Below, piece after piece: positions 42,076 through 51,228 of a stretch of 64,000 nucleotides of DNA. The notes under the pieces are model-generated. The model had not been told where the DNA came from and did not search any database. It was given only the letters and a program-made list of their open reading frames with translations. Position numbers and translations under genes: made by a program. Each line of letters opens with the position of its first letter. Positions within the stretch are counted from its first letter, which is position 1. Source of the stretch: BOG-931 sp963781725 (GTDB taxonomy: Bacteria > Pseudomonadota > Alphaproteobacteria > Rhizobiales > Xanthobacteraceae); the NCBI GenBank assembly GCA_963781725.1, contig CAWAGV010000001.1, forward strand, positions 558,001 through 622,000, in the 5' to 3' direction.

Positions 42076-43400
42076 GCGAGGCGCGAAACAGGCCGTCAGG
42101 CGCCCATAAAAACGCCGATCCGGAAGTCGCCACCGAGCTTCGTATTCAGGCGCTGCGCCACATCAATGAGGTCGGCGCCGACGTGTGGGACGACTGCGCC
42201 AATCCGGAGTGGCATTTTTCCAATAAAATCAAACTTGAAAGGAAAATTCCTGATGCACTCGGTGAAGCCAGCAACGGTGCCGGCCAGCCTCAAAGATCCG
42301 TTGAGGAGCAGGCCTTTAATCCCTTCATCTCTTACGCCTTTTTATCGGCGCTGGAGGACTCCGGCTCGGTCGGCCCGCGCACCGGGTGGCAGGCGCAGCA
42401 TCTTCTGGTGAAAACATCCGACAGCCAGCTGCTTGGCGTCGCGCCCTGTTACGTCAAAAGCCACTCCCGAGGCGAATATGTTTTTGACCGTGGCTGGGCC
42501 GAAGCCTACGAGCGCGCCGGCGGCAACTACTATCCAAAGCTCCAGGTCGCGGTGCCCTTCACCCCGGCCACCGGCCCTCGCCTGCTGGTGCGCCCGGGGC
42601 GGCATGCCGACATCGCGCGACAGGGCTTGGCGGCGGGTTTGATCGAGCTTTGCCGGATCGGCGATGCGTCGAGCGTTCACGTTACTTTCGCCACCGAAGC
42701 CGAATGCGATCTGCTCGGCCAGCGCGGCTTTTTGCAGCGAACCGATCAGCAGTTTCACTGGCAGAATTCGAACTACGCGACGTTCGACGACTTTCTCGGC
42801 GCGCTATCGGCGCGCAAGCGCAAGACCATCAAGCGTGAACGGCGCGACGCGTTGACCAACGATATTACCGTCCACTGGCTCAGCGGCGATGCGTTGACGG
42901 AAAGTGTCTGGGACGCGTTTTTCGAGTTCTACATGGAAACCGGGTCGCGCAAATGGGGCCGTCCCTACCTGACGCGTTCGTTCTATTCGCTGGTCAGCGA
43001 ACGGATGCGCGATCGGATTCTGCTGGTGATGGCGAAGCGCGCCGGACGCTGGATTGCCGGCGCCATCAACTTCATTGGCTCGAACACCCTGTTTGGCCGG
43101 CATTGGGGCGCCATCGAGCACCACCCGTTCCTGCATTTCGAGCTTTGCTATTACCAGGCCATCGACTATGCGATCGCCCATAAGCTCGATTTCGTCGAAG
43201 CCGGCGCGCAGGGCGAGCACAAGATCGCCCGTGGTTACCTGCCGAAGACCACCCACTCCGCCCATTATATCGCCGATCCCGGCCTGCGCCGCGCCATTGC
43301 CGACTATCTGGTGCGCGAACGTGCTTATGTGGAAGCCGCGGGAACCGAGCTTGCGACGCTCGCGCCATACCGGAAGGATTTGATCCTCGACGAAGACTGA
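42072..43400 (+). CDS. FemAB-like/GNAT acyltransferase (DUF482, COG3146 type)
   Basis: 442 residues. Sequence features of the DUF482 group include NPFISYAFLSALEDSGSVGP, GWQAQHLL, RGEYVFDRGWAEAYER and the C-terminal GAQGEHKIARGYLPKTTHSA. Fold is predicted to be double GNAT, as in peptide- or aminoacyl-transferases of cell-wall synthesis, but the substrate is unknown. It is preceded by GDPD and followed 28 bases later by a HIT protein, a cluster I recognise from related genomes. Confidence 0.9.
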   Translation: MSEARNRPSGAHKNADPEVATELRIQALRHINEVGADVWDDCANPEWHFSNKIKLERKIPDALGEASNGAGQPQRSVEEQAFNPFISYAFLSALEDSGSVGPRTGWQAQHLLVKTSDSQLLGVAPCYVKSHSRGEYVFDRGWAEAYERAGGNYYPKLQVAVPFTPATGPRLLVRPGRHADIARQGLAAGLIELCRIGDASSVHVTFATEAECDLLGQRGFLQRTDQQFHWQNSNYATFDDFLGALSARKRKTIKRERRDALTNDITVHWLSGDALTESVWDAFFEFYMETGSRKWGRPYLTRSFYSLVSERMRDRILLVMAKRAGRWIAGAINFIGSNTLFGRHWGAIEHHPFLHFELCYYQAIDYAIAHKLDFVEAGAQGEHKIARGYLPKTTHSAHYIADPGLRRAIADYLVRERAYVEAAGTELATLAPYRKDLILDED

Positions 43401-43427
43401 TTTTCACGATCGCAGCGGGAGAGCGCG

Positions 43428-43856
43428 ATGCCGAATTACGACAACAACAACATTTTTGCCAAGATTTTGCGCGGCGAGTTGCCGGCGCACAAAGTCTTCG
43501 AGGACGACAAGGTGTTTTCGTTTCTCGACATCATGCCGCGGGCGACAGGTCATACGCTGGTGATCCCCAAAGCGCCGGCCCGGACCTTTCTGGACATCGC
43601 ACCGGACGACCTGGCGCACCTCATCAAGGCCACCCAGACAATCGCGCGGGCCGCCGTAAAGGTCTTTGACGCGGACGGCTTGACGATCCAGCAGTTCAAC
43701 GAGCCCGCCGGGGGCCAGGTGGTGTTCCACCTGCACATTCACGTCATTCCGCGCAAGACCGGAGTAGCGCTAAAGCCACCCGCGAGCTTCAAGGAAGAGC
43801 CAAGCGTGCTGTCGGATCAGGCGTTGAGGCTCGCGGCCGCACTCAAGGGCGCTTAG
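43428..43856 (+). CDS. HIT family hydrolase
   Basis: 142 residues with the histidine-triad signature HLHIHVIP and upstream PKAPARTFLDI and TIQQFNEPAGGQVVFH. Probable nucleotide hydrolase or transferase of the HINT/FHIT group; substrate not deducible. Its stop overlaps the popZ stop on the opposite strand. Confidence 0.94.
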   Translation: MPNYDNNNIFAKILRGELPAHKVFEDDKVFSFLDIMPRATGHTLVIPKAPARTFLDIAPDDLAHLIKATQTIARAAVKVFDADGLTIQQFNEPAGGQVVFHLHIHVIPRKTGVALKPPASFKEEPSVLSDQALRLAAALKGA

Positions 43857-44497
43857 CCCATCCGGCCGCGCGATACGCGCTCGATTTCGGCGCGGACCAG
43901 CCGTTCGACGACGCCTGGAAGATTGTCGTCGAGCCACGATTTCAGCATCGGCCGCAGCATCTCCCGAACCAGATCTTCGAGCGTGCGCGCATTCTGTACC
44001 AGCACGGTTTGCGCCAGCGTATTGAAAGCAGAATCGACCGCGGCACTGGTCGTGCTCGACAAGAGCTGAGCCGGCGATTCGCTTGCGGGTCTTGGCGGCG
44101 CGGCCGGCCGTTCGGCGGCTTCCTCGTAACTGACGTCGAAACTGCCGTCGATTGTGCGAAAAGCGGGACCGGGCATTGGGCTGGGCTCCGGGTTGGGTTC
44201 CGGACTTGGCGCAGGCTGCGCCGCCGACGCCATCGACTCGGTTAAATCGAGAATATCGGCAGACTGGTCGGCAACCGATGCACTGGCGTGGTCTGCCTCC
44301 AGCGCGGCCGAGAGGCTTGGATCTGGAACGCGCGGCGCTGGACCCGGAGGCGGAGCCGGACGCGCTGGAGCCGGCGGCGGCCGCACTTCATCCGGCTTCT
44401 GCGGCGTTTTACCGGCATCGTCATCGGCGATGATCCGACGGATGGAGGCGAGAATCTCCTCCATTGACGGTTCTTGCGCTTTCGCCGGCTGCGTCAT
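43853..44497 (-). CDS. popZ: Cell-pole-organising protein PopZ (DUF2497)
   Basis: 214 residues from ATG 44495-44497. Three-part PopZ layout: an N-terminal helix SMEEILASIRRIIADDD that binds partners, a Pro/Ala/Glu-rich disordered linker (about residues 32-135), and C-terminal helices for oligomerisation (LEDLVREMLRPMLKSWLDD, LVRAEIERVSRG). PopZ organises chromosome and kinase complexes at the pole. Position next to tolC fits the class-wide gene order. Confidence 0.94.
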   Translation of the reverse strand: MTQPAKAQEPSMEEILASIRRIIADDDAGKTPQKPDEVRPPPAPARPAPPPGPAPRVPDPSLSAALEADHASASVADQSADILDLTESMASAAQPAPSPEPNPEPSPMPGPAFRTIDGSFDVSYEEAAERPAAPPRPASESPAQLLSSTTSAAVDSAFNTLAQTVLVQNARTLEDLVREMLRPMLKSWLDDNLPGVVERLVRAEIERVSRGRMG

Positions 44498-44673
44498 CCG
44501 CGCTTCCTCGTCCACTCGCTCACGCTCTCAAGCGCCTGTCGCCGCGGGTCCAATGCTCTGGGCTGCAACGCGGCAAACGAATCAGAGAGCCAAGTATGGA
44601 ACGCCCCGCCCAATTATGTCATGCCGATAATCGACCGCAAACAGCGATCTGTGGACACGGTTAGTGCACCACG

Positions 44674-46116
44674 TTATCTGCCGTCCGGAATACGAACGCC
44701 GATCCACGCATCCCGCACTTGCTGATAATGCACCTGCGGATCGTAGATCGTCACGTTCAGCCCGAGCCGCTGCATCGACAGCCCGCCCACGGCCGCCAGC
44801 AAGCTGTATGACGCGACGACGCGATCGTGCTGGGCCGTCACCAGCGCGACACGGGCATTGACCAGTTCCTGTTGCGCGTTGAGCACGTCGAGCGTGGTGC
44901 GCTGGCCGACGCGGGCCTCCTCGCGCACGCCGTTCAAGGCGATTTCCGCGGCATTCACCTGCGCCGTCGTCGACTCGATTTCCGCCTTGGCGGCGTCGAG
45001 CTGGCCCCAGTTCTGCACCACGGTTTCGCGCGCCTGATCGCGGGTGACGTCGAGCGTGAGGCGCTGCTGACCCAGCAATTCCTTGTTTTGCCGGATCAAC
45101 GAATACTCCGCACCGCCCTGATAGAGCGGAACCGTGAGCGTTCCGACGATCGACGCAAGCGTTTGCTTGTTGACGTTGTAGACTGGATCCCAGTTCTTGG
45201 ACGCGCTCGCGGTCACCGAGAGGTTCGGATAAAGCGCGCCTTCGCTAACTTTCACGGCAAGAGCGGCGACGTCGACCCCATACATCACGGCCAGCACCGA
45301 CGGGCTCTGCTGTTCGCCCTGGTCTATCGCGACCTTCAGCACGCCTGGCGAAAACCGGTCGACCGGCGTGCCGGGAGCAAGCTTTCCGGGATCGACGCCG
45401 ATAACTTGGCGGTAAACCGCAACCGACGTCACCTCGTTCGCCTGCGCGTTCAATAACTGCGAGCGTCCAGCGGCAAGCCGCGACTCGGCCTGGGCAACGT
45501 CGGTGCGGGTCACCTCACCGACGTTGAAGCGGTCACGCGTTTGCTTGAGCTGTTCGGTCAGAACTTCGACGTTGCTGCGATTGAGCGCCAGGATCGCCTG
45601 GTCGCGCAACAAATTCATGTAGGCGGTCGCGGCATTAAGCAGGATTTGCTGTTCGGTCACGCGCAAGGTTTCGCGCGCGCCCATGACCTGGCTCTCGGAC
45701 TGGCGGACTTTGTTGGCGGTTTGCAGCCCGTTGTAGAGGGTCTGCGTCGCGCTGAAGCCAACACCGCGCTGGGTGAAGGCATCCGAGATATTGGAATAGG
45801 TGACCGTGTTGGGGAACACCGACTGATTGACCGTATGCGACAGCGTGCTGGCGTAGGCGTAACCGCTGTTGCCGATGACGGTCAGTTTCGGCCGATAGCC
45901 CGAAAGCGCCTGCGGAACGTTTTCGTCGATCGACCGTAATTGGGAGCGCTGCGCATTCAGTGACGGATTGTTTTGATAGGACTGGACCAAGGCCCATTCG
46001 AGCGTGTCCGCAGCCGCACACCCGCCCCATAGAGCGAGGGTGGCGCTCGCCACAGCGAGGCCCGCAAAGGGCGCAAAATGCGCCCGCAGCCGTCGACCGC
46101 CCAACAACCTGCTCAC
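44674..46116 (-). CDS. tolC: TolC family outer-membrane efflux protein
   Basis: 480 residues with a signal peptide (LAVASATLALWGGCAAAD). Two homologous OEP repeats are visible, with SYQNNPSLNAQRSQL, the first-strand region FSATQTLYNGLQTANKV and its second counterpart LTVPLYQGGAEYSLIRQ, and VGQRTTLDVLNAQQELVNAR near the end. It would serve RND or ABC exporters, possibly the RND pair at 56-60 kb, or type I secretion. Confidence 0.95.
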   Translation of the reverse strand: MSRLLGGRRLRAHFAPFAGLAVASATLALWGGCAAADTLEWALVQSYQNNPSLNAQRSQLRSIDENVPQALSGYRPKLTVIGNSGYAYASTLSHTVNQSVFPNTVTYSNISDAFTQRGVGFSATQTLYNGLQTANKVRQSESQVMGARETLRVTEQQILLNAATAYMNLLRDQAILALNRSNVEVLTEQLKQTRDRFNVGEVTRTDVAQAESRLAAGRSQLLNAQANEVTSVAVYRQVIGVDPGKLAPGTPVDRFSPGVLKVAIDQGEQQSPSVLAVMYGVDVAALAVKVSEGALYPNLSVTASASKNWDPVYNVNKQTLASIVGTLTVPLYQGGAEYSLIRQNKELLGQQRLTLDVTRDQARETVVQNWGQLDAAKAEIESTTAQVNAAEIALNGVREEARVGQRTTLDVLNAQQELVNARVALVTAQHDRVVASYSLLAAVGGLSMQRLGLNVTIYDPQVHYQQVRDAWIGVRIPDGR

Positions 46117-46373
46117 CGCTTCCCCTGCCCCGCTTTTCTACCCGTGCGAGACGCCCCACAGATATCAAAAGCCTATGCCCCGCTCGCCGCGAATCCGCGG
46201 GCGGAGAACAGCACGCTACATTAGGTAGCCCGGTCCGGTCGCGAAACCCCTGGGCCGGGGACAACGGTCAGATTTCTGGTCATTGGCACAAAATGGCCAC
46301 AGGTGCCGTTGCGGCTTGCAATTGAAAGGGCCCAATAAACGGCCGGATACGCGGTGAAGTAGCGTACGCCAGG

Positions 46374-47024
46374 TCAGAAAACAAAGGCCGGAGTCGCCAC
46401 GAAGCCGGGCAGTAGCGCCGCCGCAGCGTCAAATACCGGGCGGCCGGCCAGCTGTCCCTCAATGAGGCGATAGATCATCGCCTTTCCCATGGATCCGTGG
46501 CCGAATACGCAGGCCAATCGTCCATCCGGCTTCAATTGCCGGCCGAGAGCTTCCGGAACGACTTCCGTCGCGCCGTTGAGCAGGATGACATCGTACGGCG
46601 CCGCGCCGGGCCAGCCGGCTGACAGCGGCCCCACAGCCGCAACAATGTTGCCGTCGGCGGGTTCGAAGGCCCGCCTGGCCTGCCCGGCCAGCGTCTCATT
46701 TTGCTCGAGCGCCACGACCGAGCCCGCAAGCTGCGCCAGCACAGCCGAGGAATAACCAGTCGCGCAACCGACATCGAGCACATGGTCGGTATTGCGGAGC
46801 CGCAGCGCCTGAACGAGCTTGGCCAGCACCATCGGCTTGAGAAGCGCGCGGCCTTCGCCGAGAGGCAAGTCGGTGTCGACATAGGCCTGCGCCGCGATCG
46901 CGGCCGGCACAAAACGTTCGCGCGGCACCGCCAGCATCGCCTCAAGAATGTCGGGATCGGTGACATCGGCGGTGCGGATTTGCCCGTCCACCATCATGCG
47001 GCGTGCTGCAACCGTGTCGAACAT
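46374..47024 (-). CDS. Protein-L-isoaspartate O-methyltransferase family protein
   Basis: 216 residues. SAM-binding motif HVLDVGCATGYSSAVLAQL replaces the usual VLEIGTGSGY-like form, and the N-terminal MVDGQIRTADVTDPDIL followed by PRERFVP is the alphaproteobacterial Pcm-like subgroup found with tolC. Whether it repairs isoaspartate is doubtful, because this subgroup diverges from true Pcm in the substrate region. Confidence 0.9.
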   Translation of the reverse strand: MFDTVAARRMMVDGQIRTADVTDPDILEAMLAVPRERFVPAAIAAQAYVDTDLPLGEGRALLKPMVLAKLVQALRLRNTDHVLDVGCATGYSSAVLAQLAGSVVALEQNETLAGQARRAFEPADGNIVAAVGPLSAGWPGAAPYDVILLNGATEVVPEALGRQLKPDGRLACVFGHGSMGKAMIYRLIEGQLAGRPVFDAAAALLPGFVATPAFVF

Positions 47025-47241
47025 GCGCCAAGTTTCCGGTTCTTTAGCCGAACCGCGTTGTGCGGCAGGGTTCGGTAAAACGCAAGTGTGACGCGGCTAT
47101 TTCAGCGGGGAACGGGCCGGCCGCAGCGCACCCGCGATGAAAAGTTAAGACCTCCGGGGCTAGCGTTGCCGCCAAGGGGGCGTTCCTCTATAGAGCAGGA
47201 CGATTTGGCGGCCGGTTTTAGCCCGCGCTGCCGATTTTAAT

Positions 47242-47315
47242 GGCCACGTGGCGGAGTGGTTACGCAACGGTCTGCAAAACCGTGTACCCCGGTTCAATTC
47301 CGGGCGTGGCCTCCA
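47242..47315 (+). tRNA. tRNA-Cys (GCA)
   Basis: 74-base cloverleaf: acceptor GGCCACG pairs with CGTGGCC, anticodon loop CTGCAAA gives GCA, T arm CCGGTTCAATTCCGG, encoded CCA. Confidence 0.96.
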
Positions 47316-47465
47316 CTTCAGCTTGCTCGCGATTGACGGCCGTACCGCACTGGACGGACCGTTCCCGTATCAGGCCCAAATCTGCGCGATTTTGACAGCA
47401 ACCAATGCTTTCAAAGCCCGAGCGGCTTTGTTATACGCGTCGCACGCACTTAAAGCTGCTGCTGT

Positions 47466-47540
47466 TCCCCGGTAGCTCAGTGGTAGAGCAACCGGCTGTT
47501 AACCGGTTGGTCGCTGGTTCGAATCCGGCCCGGGGAGCCA
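47466..47540 (+). tRNA. tRNA-Asn (GTT)
   Basis: 75-base cloverleaf: acceptor TCCCCGG pairs with CCGGGGA, D arm GCTCAGTGGTAGAGC, anticodon loop CTGTTAA giving GTT, T arm with GGTTCGAATCC, encoded CCA. Its last 17 bases are repeated at 52686-52702. Confidence 0.97.
47524..47540 (+). repeat. Putative attachment site in tRNA-Asn (left copy)
   Basis: TCCGGCCCGGGGAGCCA, the 3' end of tRNA-Asn including CCA. An exact 17-base copy lies 5162 bases downstream. tRNA 3' ends are the classic target of tyrosine integrases, so the two copies look like attL and attR. Confidence 0.75.
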
Positions 47541-48217
47541 ATCATTTCAAAGGCTTAGTTGAGCACCCAGAAACCCTTTTCGCCTCTCGGGTACCGTGGG
47601 GGTACCGCTCGCTTTTGCAGTTGCGATTATGCAAAATCAGCACCCGAAAGACGAAAGGATTGTTGCCTATGCGATAGGCGCCAAACAACCTTGGCGATCT
47701 TCAAACGATTCTGCATCGTCATCTCCCCGACGAGATGCCAGTTGAGACGTCAGCGGAAACAGGAATATCAGCGAAGTCGGTAGGCGGCTTCAGGTTAACG
47801 CGGCTGCTACTGATCGCCTTGATCGAAAAGCTGGTCGCTAGCAGACTTTCCTCGGCTTCATAAAGCGTGGCAATCGAAATGCGCGTGAGGACTGTTCGAT
47901 TATGATGCCCTCGGCTTCATCGACGGGTACTGGAACAGGATGACCGCCGTTAGGTTCGGTTAGACCGCGGCGGTCCGGAAACGGTAGAAGCTCGTAACGC
48001 TTTTGCCGGCGTTCCGGGCCTCTCCAAAAGGCGAATTTTGCGAGCCGCATTCAGGACCGTGCTTTGTTGTGAGCGATAGCTTTCGCTCATACGTGCTCGA
48101 AAGTTAAGGCGGTCTTTGCGTGTTCGCTCGAAGCTGGCGCGAGCTAGTACGGAACTTGGCTGGCACCCCCATCGATAGCGGCTGGCGTTTCGGCGCCGCG
48201 CGCATACGCTCCAAGGC
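47541..48217. other. Left end of the element, 677 bases without a supported gene
   Basis: Two GGTACC sites 14 bases apart (near 47589 and 47603) lie just inside the attachment site. A 70-codon minus-strand open frame at 47838-48050 and a 93-codon one at 47950-48231 have no recognisable family, and I do not call them. The end carries the first copy of the 36-base repeat. This is where an integrase gene would be expected, and none is visible. Confidence 0.5.
48176..48211 (+). repeat. 36-base leader repeat, copy 1
   Basis: Begins TAGCGGCTGGCGTTTCGGCG and ends CATACGCTC; contains the palindrome CGGCGCCG. Copy 2 at 49257-49292 differs at one base. It ends six bases before the ATG of a 51-codon open frame. 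Confidence 0.85.
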
Positions 48218-48373
48218 ATGAGAGAGCTCACAGTCTCACTTACGGCAGTCGGCGGCTACGAACGCGGAATTGAAAGCAACCTTGGAAGCGCCGAGGCCTT
48301 CGAAGCCGGCATCGCGCTTTACAATGAACTCGCGGCGCTCTGGCCCGGACGCGAGGTGCTGCTGTCCACCTAG
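48218..48373 (+). CDS. Possible 51-residue protein behind leader repeat 1
   Basis: Open frame starting MRELTVSLTAVGGYERGIES and ending WPGREVLLST. It is acidic and hydrophobic enough to be a real protein (AEAFEAGIALYNELAALW), but I know no family. The support is its placement six bases after a 36-base sequence that also precedes another gene's ATG at 49298. No classical ribosome-binding site is seen other than within that repeat. Confidence 0.4.
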   Translation: MRELTVSLTAVGGYERGIESNLGSAEAFEAGIALYNELAALWPGREVLLST

Positions 48374-48545
48374 CCCGTATCATTTAAGCGCAGCACCAGG
48401 CCCCGAACACGCTCCCCTCCGCTCGATGACGACGTTCGGGCCTTTGTGCAGAGAAAAACAGAAGTAAAGCGATTTTGACTAGACGGCCTCTGTGAGGGAG
48501 TGCAGCCTGAACTCCGGGAGTTGTCGGGAGCACGGAGCGTGCCCC

Positions 48546-48719
48546 ATGCCGATTACCGAACCGTACTGGCAATACGCGAGAGAAGCGTCGCTTGCGGCCC
48601 TCGAAGCCAAAACCGACGAGGATAGGGACAGCTTCCTTGACCTTGCGCGGACCTGGACCGACGCGGCATTAGTAGAGCGGCACGCTCTGGCCAATCACGA
48701 CAGGCAAATCGCCGCATAG
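48546..48719 (+). CDS. Small conserved helical protein
   Basis: 57 residues from ATG 48546 (MPITEPYWQYAREASLAALE). The pattern EDRDSFLDLARTWTDAALVER recalls short Rhizobiales proteins with an AxxCxxxSDEDRQxLLxLARTWTxAALxER shape, of unknown function, and is similar in style to the 89-residue protein at 20558-20827. Upstream codons in this frame to 48492 are probably untranslated. Confidence 0.55.
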   Translation: MPITEPYWQYAREASLAALEAKTDEDRDSFLDLARTWTDAALVERHALANHDRQIAA

Positions 48720-48852
48720 GGCGATTGAACCCACTTATCGCGGGCTTTAGCTTTCCTGCAGGCCGAGCCTGTGGGCGTTGGTGTATTTTGATACCCGGTT
48801 GTGAGGGCTGGCCCCTTTTGAAATGAGGGATGGTCCCTTTTAAGATCCCCGT

Positions 48853-49215
48853 ATGTCGCAAATTCTGTGGAAGCTACCTGGGGCCGCTACCGAGGTGCAC
48901 GATTCCAAATTCGAAGCCCTAGGCGGGCGCGTTTGTCGGTTATCAATCGCAACGGTGCAGCTAGAAGGTGATCAAGACACCATCTGCCATCACAAAGTAA
49001 GGTTTGAAGGCGTCGAGGCGTATCGTTGTACGTATCTCACGTCCCTTGTCGCCGAGATGATCAATGCTGCGTATGGACGGCCAGTCGATCTCGGTCCAAC
49101 TGAGTGGGTCCACGAGCTGGCTAAGCGGGCCAAATTGACAGATCTGAAGCACCTAATGATCTGCTTTGACGGCCCGTGTTACGAAATCGCATGTCGGCGC
49201 TATTCTCTGGAATGA
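48853..49215 (+). CDS. Hypothetical protein in the tRNA-Asn element
   Basis: 120 residues from ATG 48853. The central part RFEGVEAYRCTYLTSLVAEM and the end LKHLMICFDGPCYEIACRRY look like a conserved short protein I have seen in Bradyrhizobium-type genomes (FEGVEAYKCTY...LKHLRICFDDGPCYEF-like), without a function. Base composition is lower in G+C than the flanking chromosome. Two similar C-C-C-T-T-T-T blocks occur just upstream (48808-48843). Confidence 0.65.
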   Translation: MSQILWKLPGAATEVHDSKFEALGGRVCRLSIATVQLEGDQDTICHHKVRFEGVEAYRCTYLTSLVAEMINAAYGRPVDLGPTEWVHELAKRAKLTDLKHLMICFDGPCYEIACRRYSLE

Positions 49216-49256
49216 GGCCGCCTCAGTTGGTGGCCTCTTTCATTTGGCCCTACCCC

Positions 49257-49292
49257 TAGCGGCTGGCGTTTCGGCGCCGCGTGCATACGCTC
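49257..49292 (+). repeat. 36-base leader repeat, copy 2
   Basis: Matches copy 1 at 48176-48211 in 35 of 36 positions (T at 49282 where copy 1 has C). It ends five bases before the ATG of the zinc-cysteine gene. Confidence 0.85.
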
Positions 49293-49297
49293 TATTC

Positions 49298-49650
49298 ATG
49301 AGCGGCGAGCCACCAAACCTAACTCCGCGTGCGATGGCCCGATGGCTAGCGAGCCGCGGCCGGCCGCAGGCTAGACGACAGCCGCCGGGTCCGCGACCGA
49401 CGCTCGGCGAATTGCAGCGTGGCTCTGTACCCTGGTGCTGGCTCTGGTGCGAGAAGTGTCAGCACCACGCGCCGATGGCCTTTGCACCGCTGGTCATCCG
49501 GTGGGGTGCTGACACATCGAGCGACAAGCTACACGAATGCGCTCGCTGTGGTGCGGCACCAAGGGCGCGACGTTGCAGCATCCCGGGTGGATGGGTGAGC
49601 AGGTGGGCTTCCAGCCGTTTCCTGTTCCCGCGATCGAACCCGATGCGTAA
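49298..49650 (+). pseudogene. Small Cys-rich (zinc-ribbon-like) protein, frameshifted
   Basis: Begins at ATG 49298 (MSGEPPNLTPRAMARWLASR). Paired cysteines appear in WLWCEKCQHHAPMAF and HECARCGAA, a two-CxxC zinc-ribbon pattern. Near 49560 the likely frame changes by one base: the new frame reads TKGATLQHPGWMGEQVGFQP then FPVPAIEPDA and stops at 49648-49650, which matches the typical end of such short Rhizobiales proteins. The original frame runs to 49717 with low-complexity sequence. Function unknown. Confidence 0.5.
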
Positions 49651-49727
49651 GCAGCACCCGCCAACTGCGGGCAGCTTCAGTCATCCAAGCCGACTATCTT
49701 GCGAAAGATGGCCTTAGATTTTTTGGT

Positions 49728-50480
49728 TCAATGGAATTGATAATTCAATCCAACCCGAACGGTACTAAAGTGGTCGTTCAAAGCGTTGGATTGAATGGCG
49801 ACGGTGCCGCCGCCAGTGTAAATTCCGGTGAGCGTGTCGTGGCCCAAGTTGATATACTGATATTCGATTTTAGCCGACCAGGCTGTGACGATTTTATATT
49901 CGACGCCGCCGCCAACAACGTAGCCCGCACGGTCAGTGTTATTGCCAATGACCCATCCGGGCAGAAAATTGGTTTCCATCACGGAATCATTGACGCGACC
50001 ATAGGCAAATCCGCCCGTCGCATAGAACAGCGCGTTCCCGGCGGTAACGCCAAGTCTGCCACGGAACGTGCCAAAAAAATCAATAGTGCGCTCACCAGCG
50101 TAGTGATCGCCAAAGAAAGTCACGCCGCCTGAAGTATTGCTTTTGAGCGCAGCGCCCTGCAAATCCGCTTCGAGGCCCCAGACGAAAGCACCATTCTGCC
50201 AGTTGTAGCCGATCTGGCCGCCACCGAAGCCCCCTCTCGGATTGAACGTGGTCCCAGTCGTCGTAAACACTTCCCCGACACTGTTGGTAAAGGTGACGGG
50301 ACCAACATTATTTCCCCAAGCATAACCCCCGTTAATCCCGATATAGCCGCCGCACCATACACAGGCCGGCGCTACCGGCACCGGCATTGGTGGTGCTTTG
50401 AGCGGCATGTCCGCGGCAAAAGACGAAGTCGCGAAAACCGAGCCCAGTAATGCCACGGCAGCGGCTAACTTCATTTTCAT
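49728..50480 (-). CDS. Outer-membrane beta-barrel protein (Omp25/31-like)
   Basis: 250 residues from the ATG at 50478-50480. Signal peptide MKMKLAAAVALLGSVFATSS with cleavage after FAA, then the rhizobial pattern AADMPLKAPPMPVPVAP, a short CVWC motif, and alternating strands (GYIGINGGYAWGNNVG, WGLEADLQGAAL, RVGLNYQFH with the terminal aromatic). Porin-like small barrels of this type are abundant in Brucella and Bradyrhizobium. It lies inside the tRNA-Asn element as the only clearly intact envelope gene. Confidence 0.9.
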   Translation of the reverse strand: MKMKLAAAVALLGSVFATSSFAADMPLKAPPMPVPVAPACVWCGGYIGINGGYAWGNNVGPVTFTNSVGEVFTTTGTTFNPRGGFGGGQIGYNWQNGAFVWGLEADLQGAALKSNTSGGVTFFGDHYAGERTIDFFGTFRGRLGVTAGNALFYATGGFAYGRVNDSVMETNFLPGWVIGNNTDRAGYVVGGGVEYKIVTAWSAKIEYQYINLGHDTLTGIYTGGGTVAIQSNALNDHFSTVRVGLNYQFH

Positions 50481-50570
50481 GTCGCATCCCCAAAAGGCGG
50501 CCTGACAGTCTGAACAGTACCAAATTAAAACACCGAGGACTGTCGCCTTTCGGGCACACCGCACAAAATT

Positions 50571-50858
50571 ATGAAGCGCGCCAATTGGTCCAAGCTCCTG
50601 CCCCGGCCGATCGCTATCCCCGAGATCATGACGCTCAAGACGCTCGCTGACGTGCGCAAACTACTCAGTCACATCCCGAATGAGCGGCGGCAGCTTTTGG
50701 CATGGCGGAACGTTGAAAAATACCTGAGAGCCGGCGATGTCGATAACGCCGATGTGGCGCTACAATTAGCGCTGCAGCTTGAGTGCGTGCCCTACATAAA
50801 AAGGGCCGCCATTGAAGGGGGAATTTTATGCTCAGGACCGCCATCTTCTCCGCGCTGA
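50571..50858 (+). CDS. Conserved hypothetical protein
   Basis: 95 residues. The segment LPRPIAIPEIMTLKTLADVR followed by KLLSHIP and DNADVALQLALQLECV resembles a family of short Rhizobiales proteins that begin RPLPRPLxIPxVMxLxTLADVRxLxxHLP. No function known. Divergent from the outer-membrane gene; its 3' end overlaps the next gene by 31 bases. Confidence 0.6.
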   Translation: MKRANWSKLLPRPIAIPEIMTLKTLADVRKLLSHIPNERRQLLAWRNVEKYLRAGDVDNADVALQLALQLECVPYIKRAAIEGGILCSGPPSSPR

Positions 50859-51142
50859 CGGCTACAATTGTTGGAGCTGCGCAATCATCGGCAGCGACAT
50901 TAGAGCAATGCGAAGCCAGCTACCTTCCCGTGCTTTTGCACGTCCAAGGATACACTTTTCATTCGCGCGCAAACAGTTGGGAGCCCGACAACATCAGTAA
51001 TAGCGTGTATGCAAAGCGAGCTGCGCAAGACTACCAAGAATGGCAACAAAACTGTCCGCCGGCCTTCACGAACGAACGCAGGGTCGAACCTTCACGTAAC
51101 GGCACCAATTTTCGGACAATCACGCCAGGCGGTCGGGATTAA
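50828..51142 (+). CDS. Small secreted hypothetical protein
   Basis: 104 residues from ATG 50828, behind GAAGGGGG. Signal peptide MLRTAIFSALTATIVGAAQS (cleavage near SAA-T). The mature part has two cysteines (LEQCEASYLP and WQQNCPPAF). I recognise no family. Composition is AT-richer than the chromosome average. Confidence 0.55.
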   Translation: MLRTAIFSALTATIVGAAQSSAATLEQCEASYLPVLLHVQGYTFHSRANSWEPDNISNSVYAKRAAQDYQEWQQNCPPAFTNERRVEPSRNGTNFRTITPGGRD

Positions 51143-51228
51143 ATGAACGAACTGAGACGAACCCCCCGTTCTCTTTGTTACATTACGCCATGCTGGTCGT
51201 TCTCACCAACCAGGAGAATGACCATGCA

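Noticed and set aside
47838..48050. 70-codon minus-strand frame in the left part of the tRNA-Asn element.
   Set aside because: No recognisable domain or start signal; possibly a decayed gene but not supportable.
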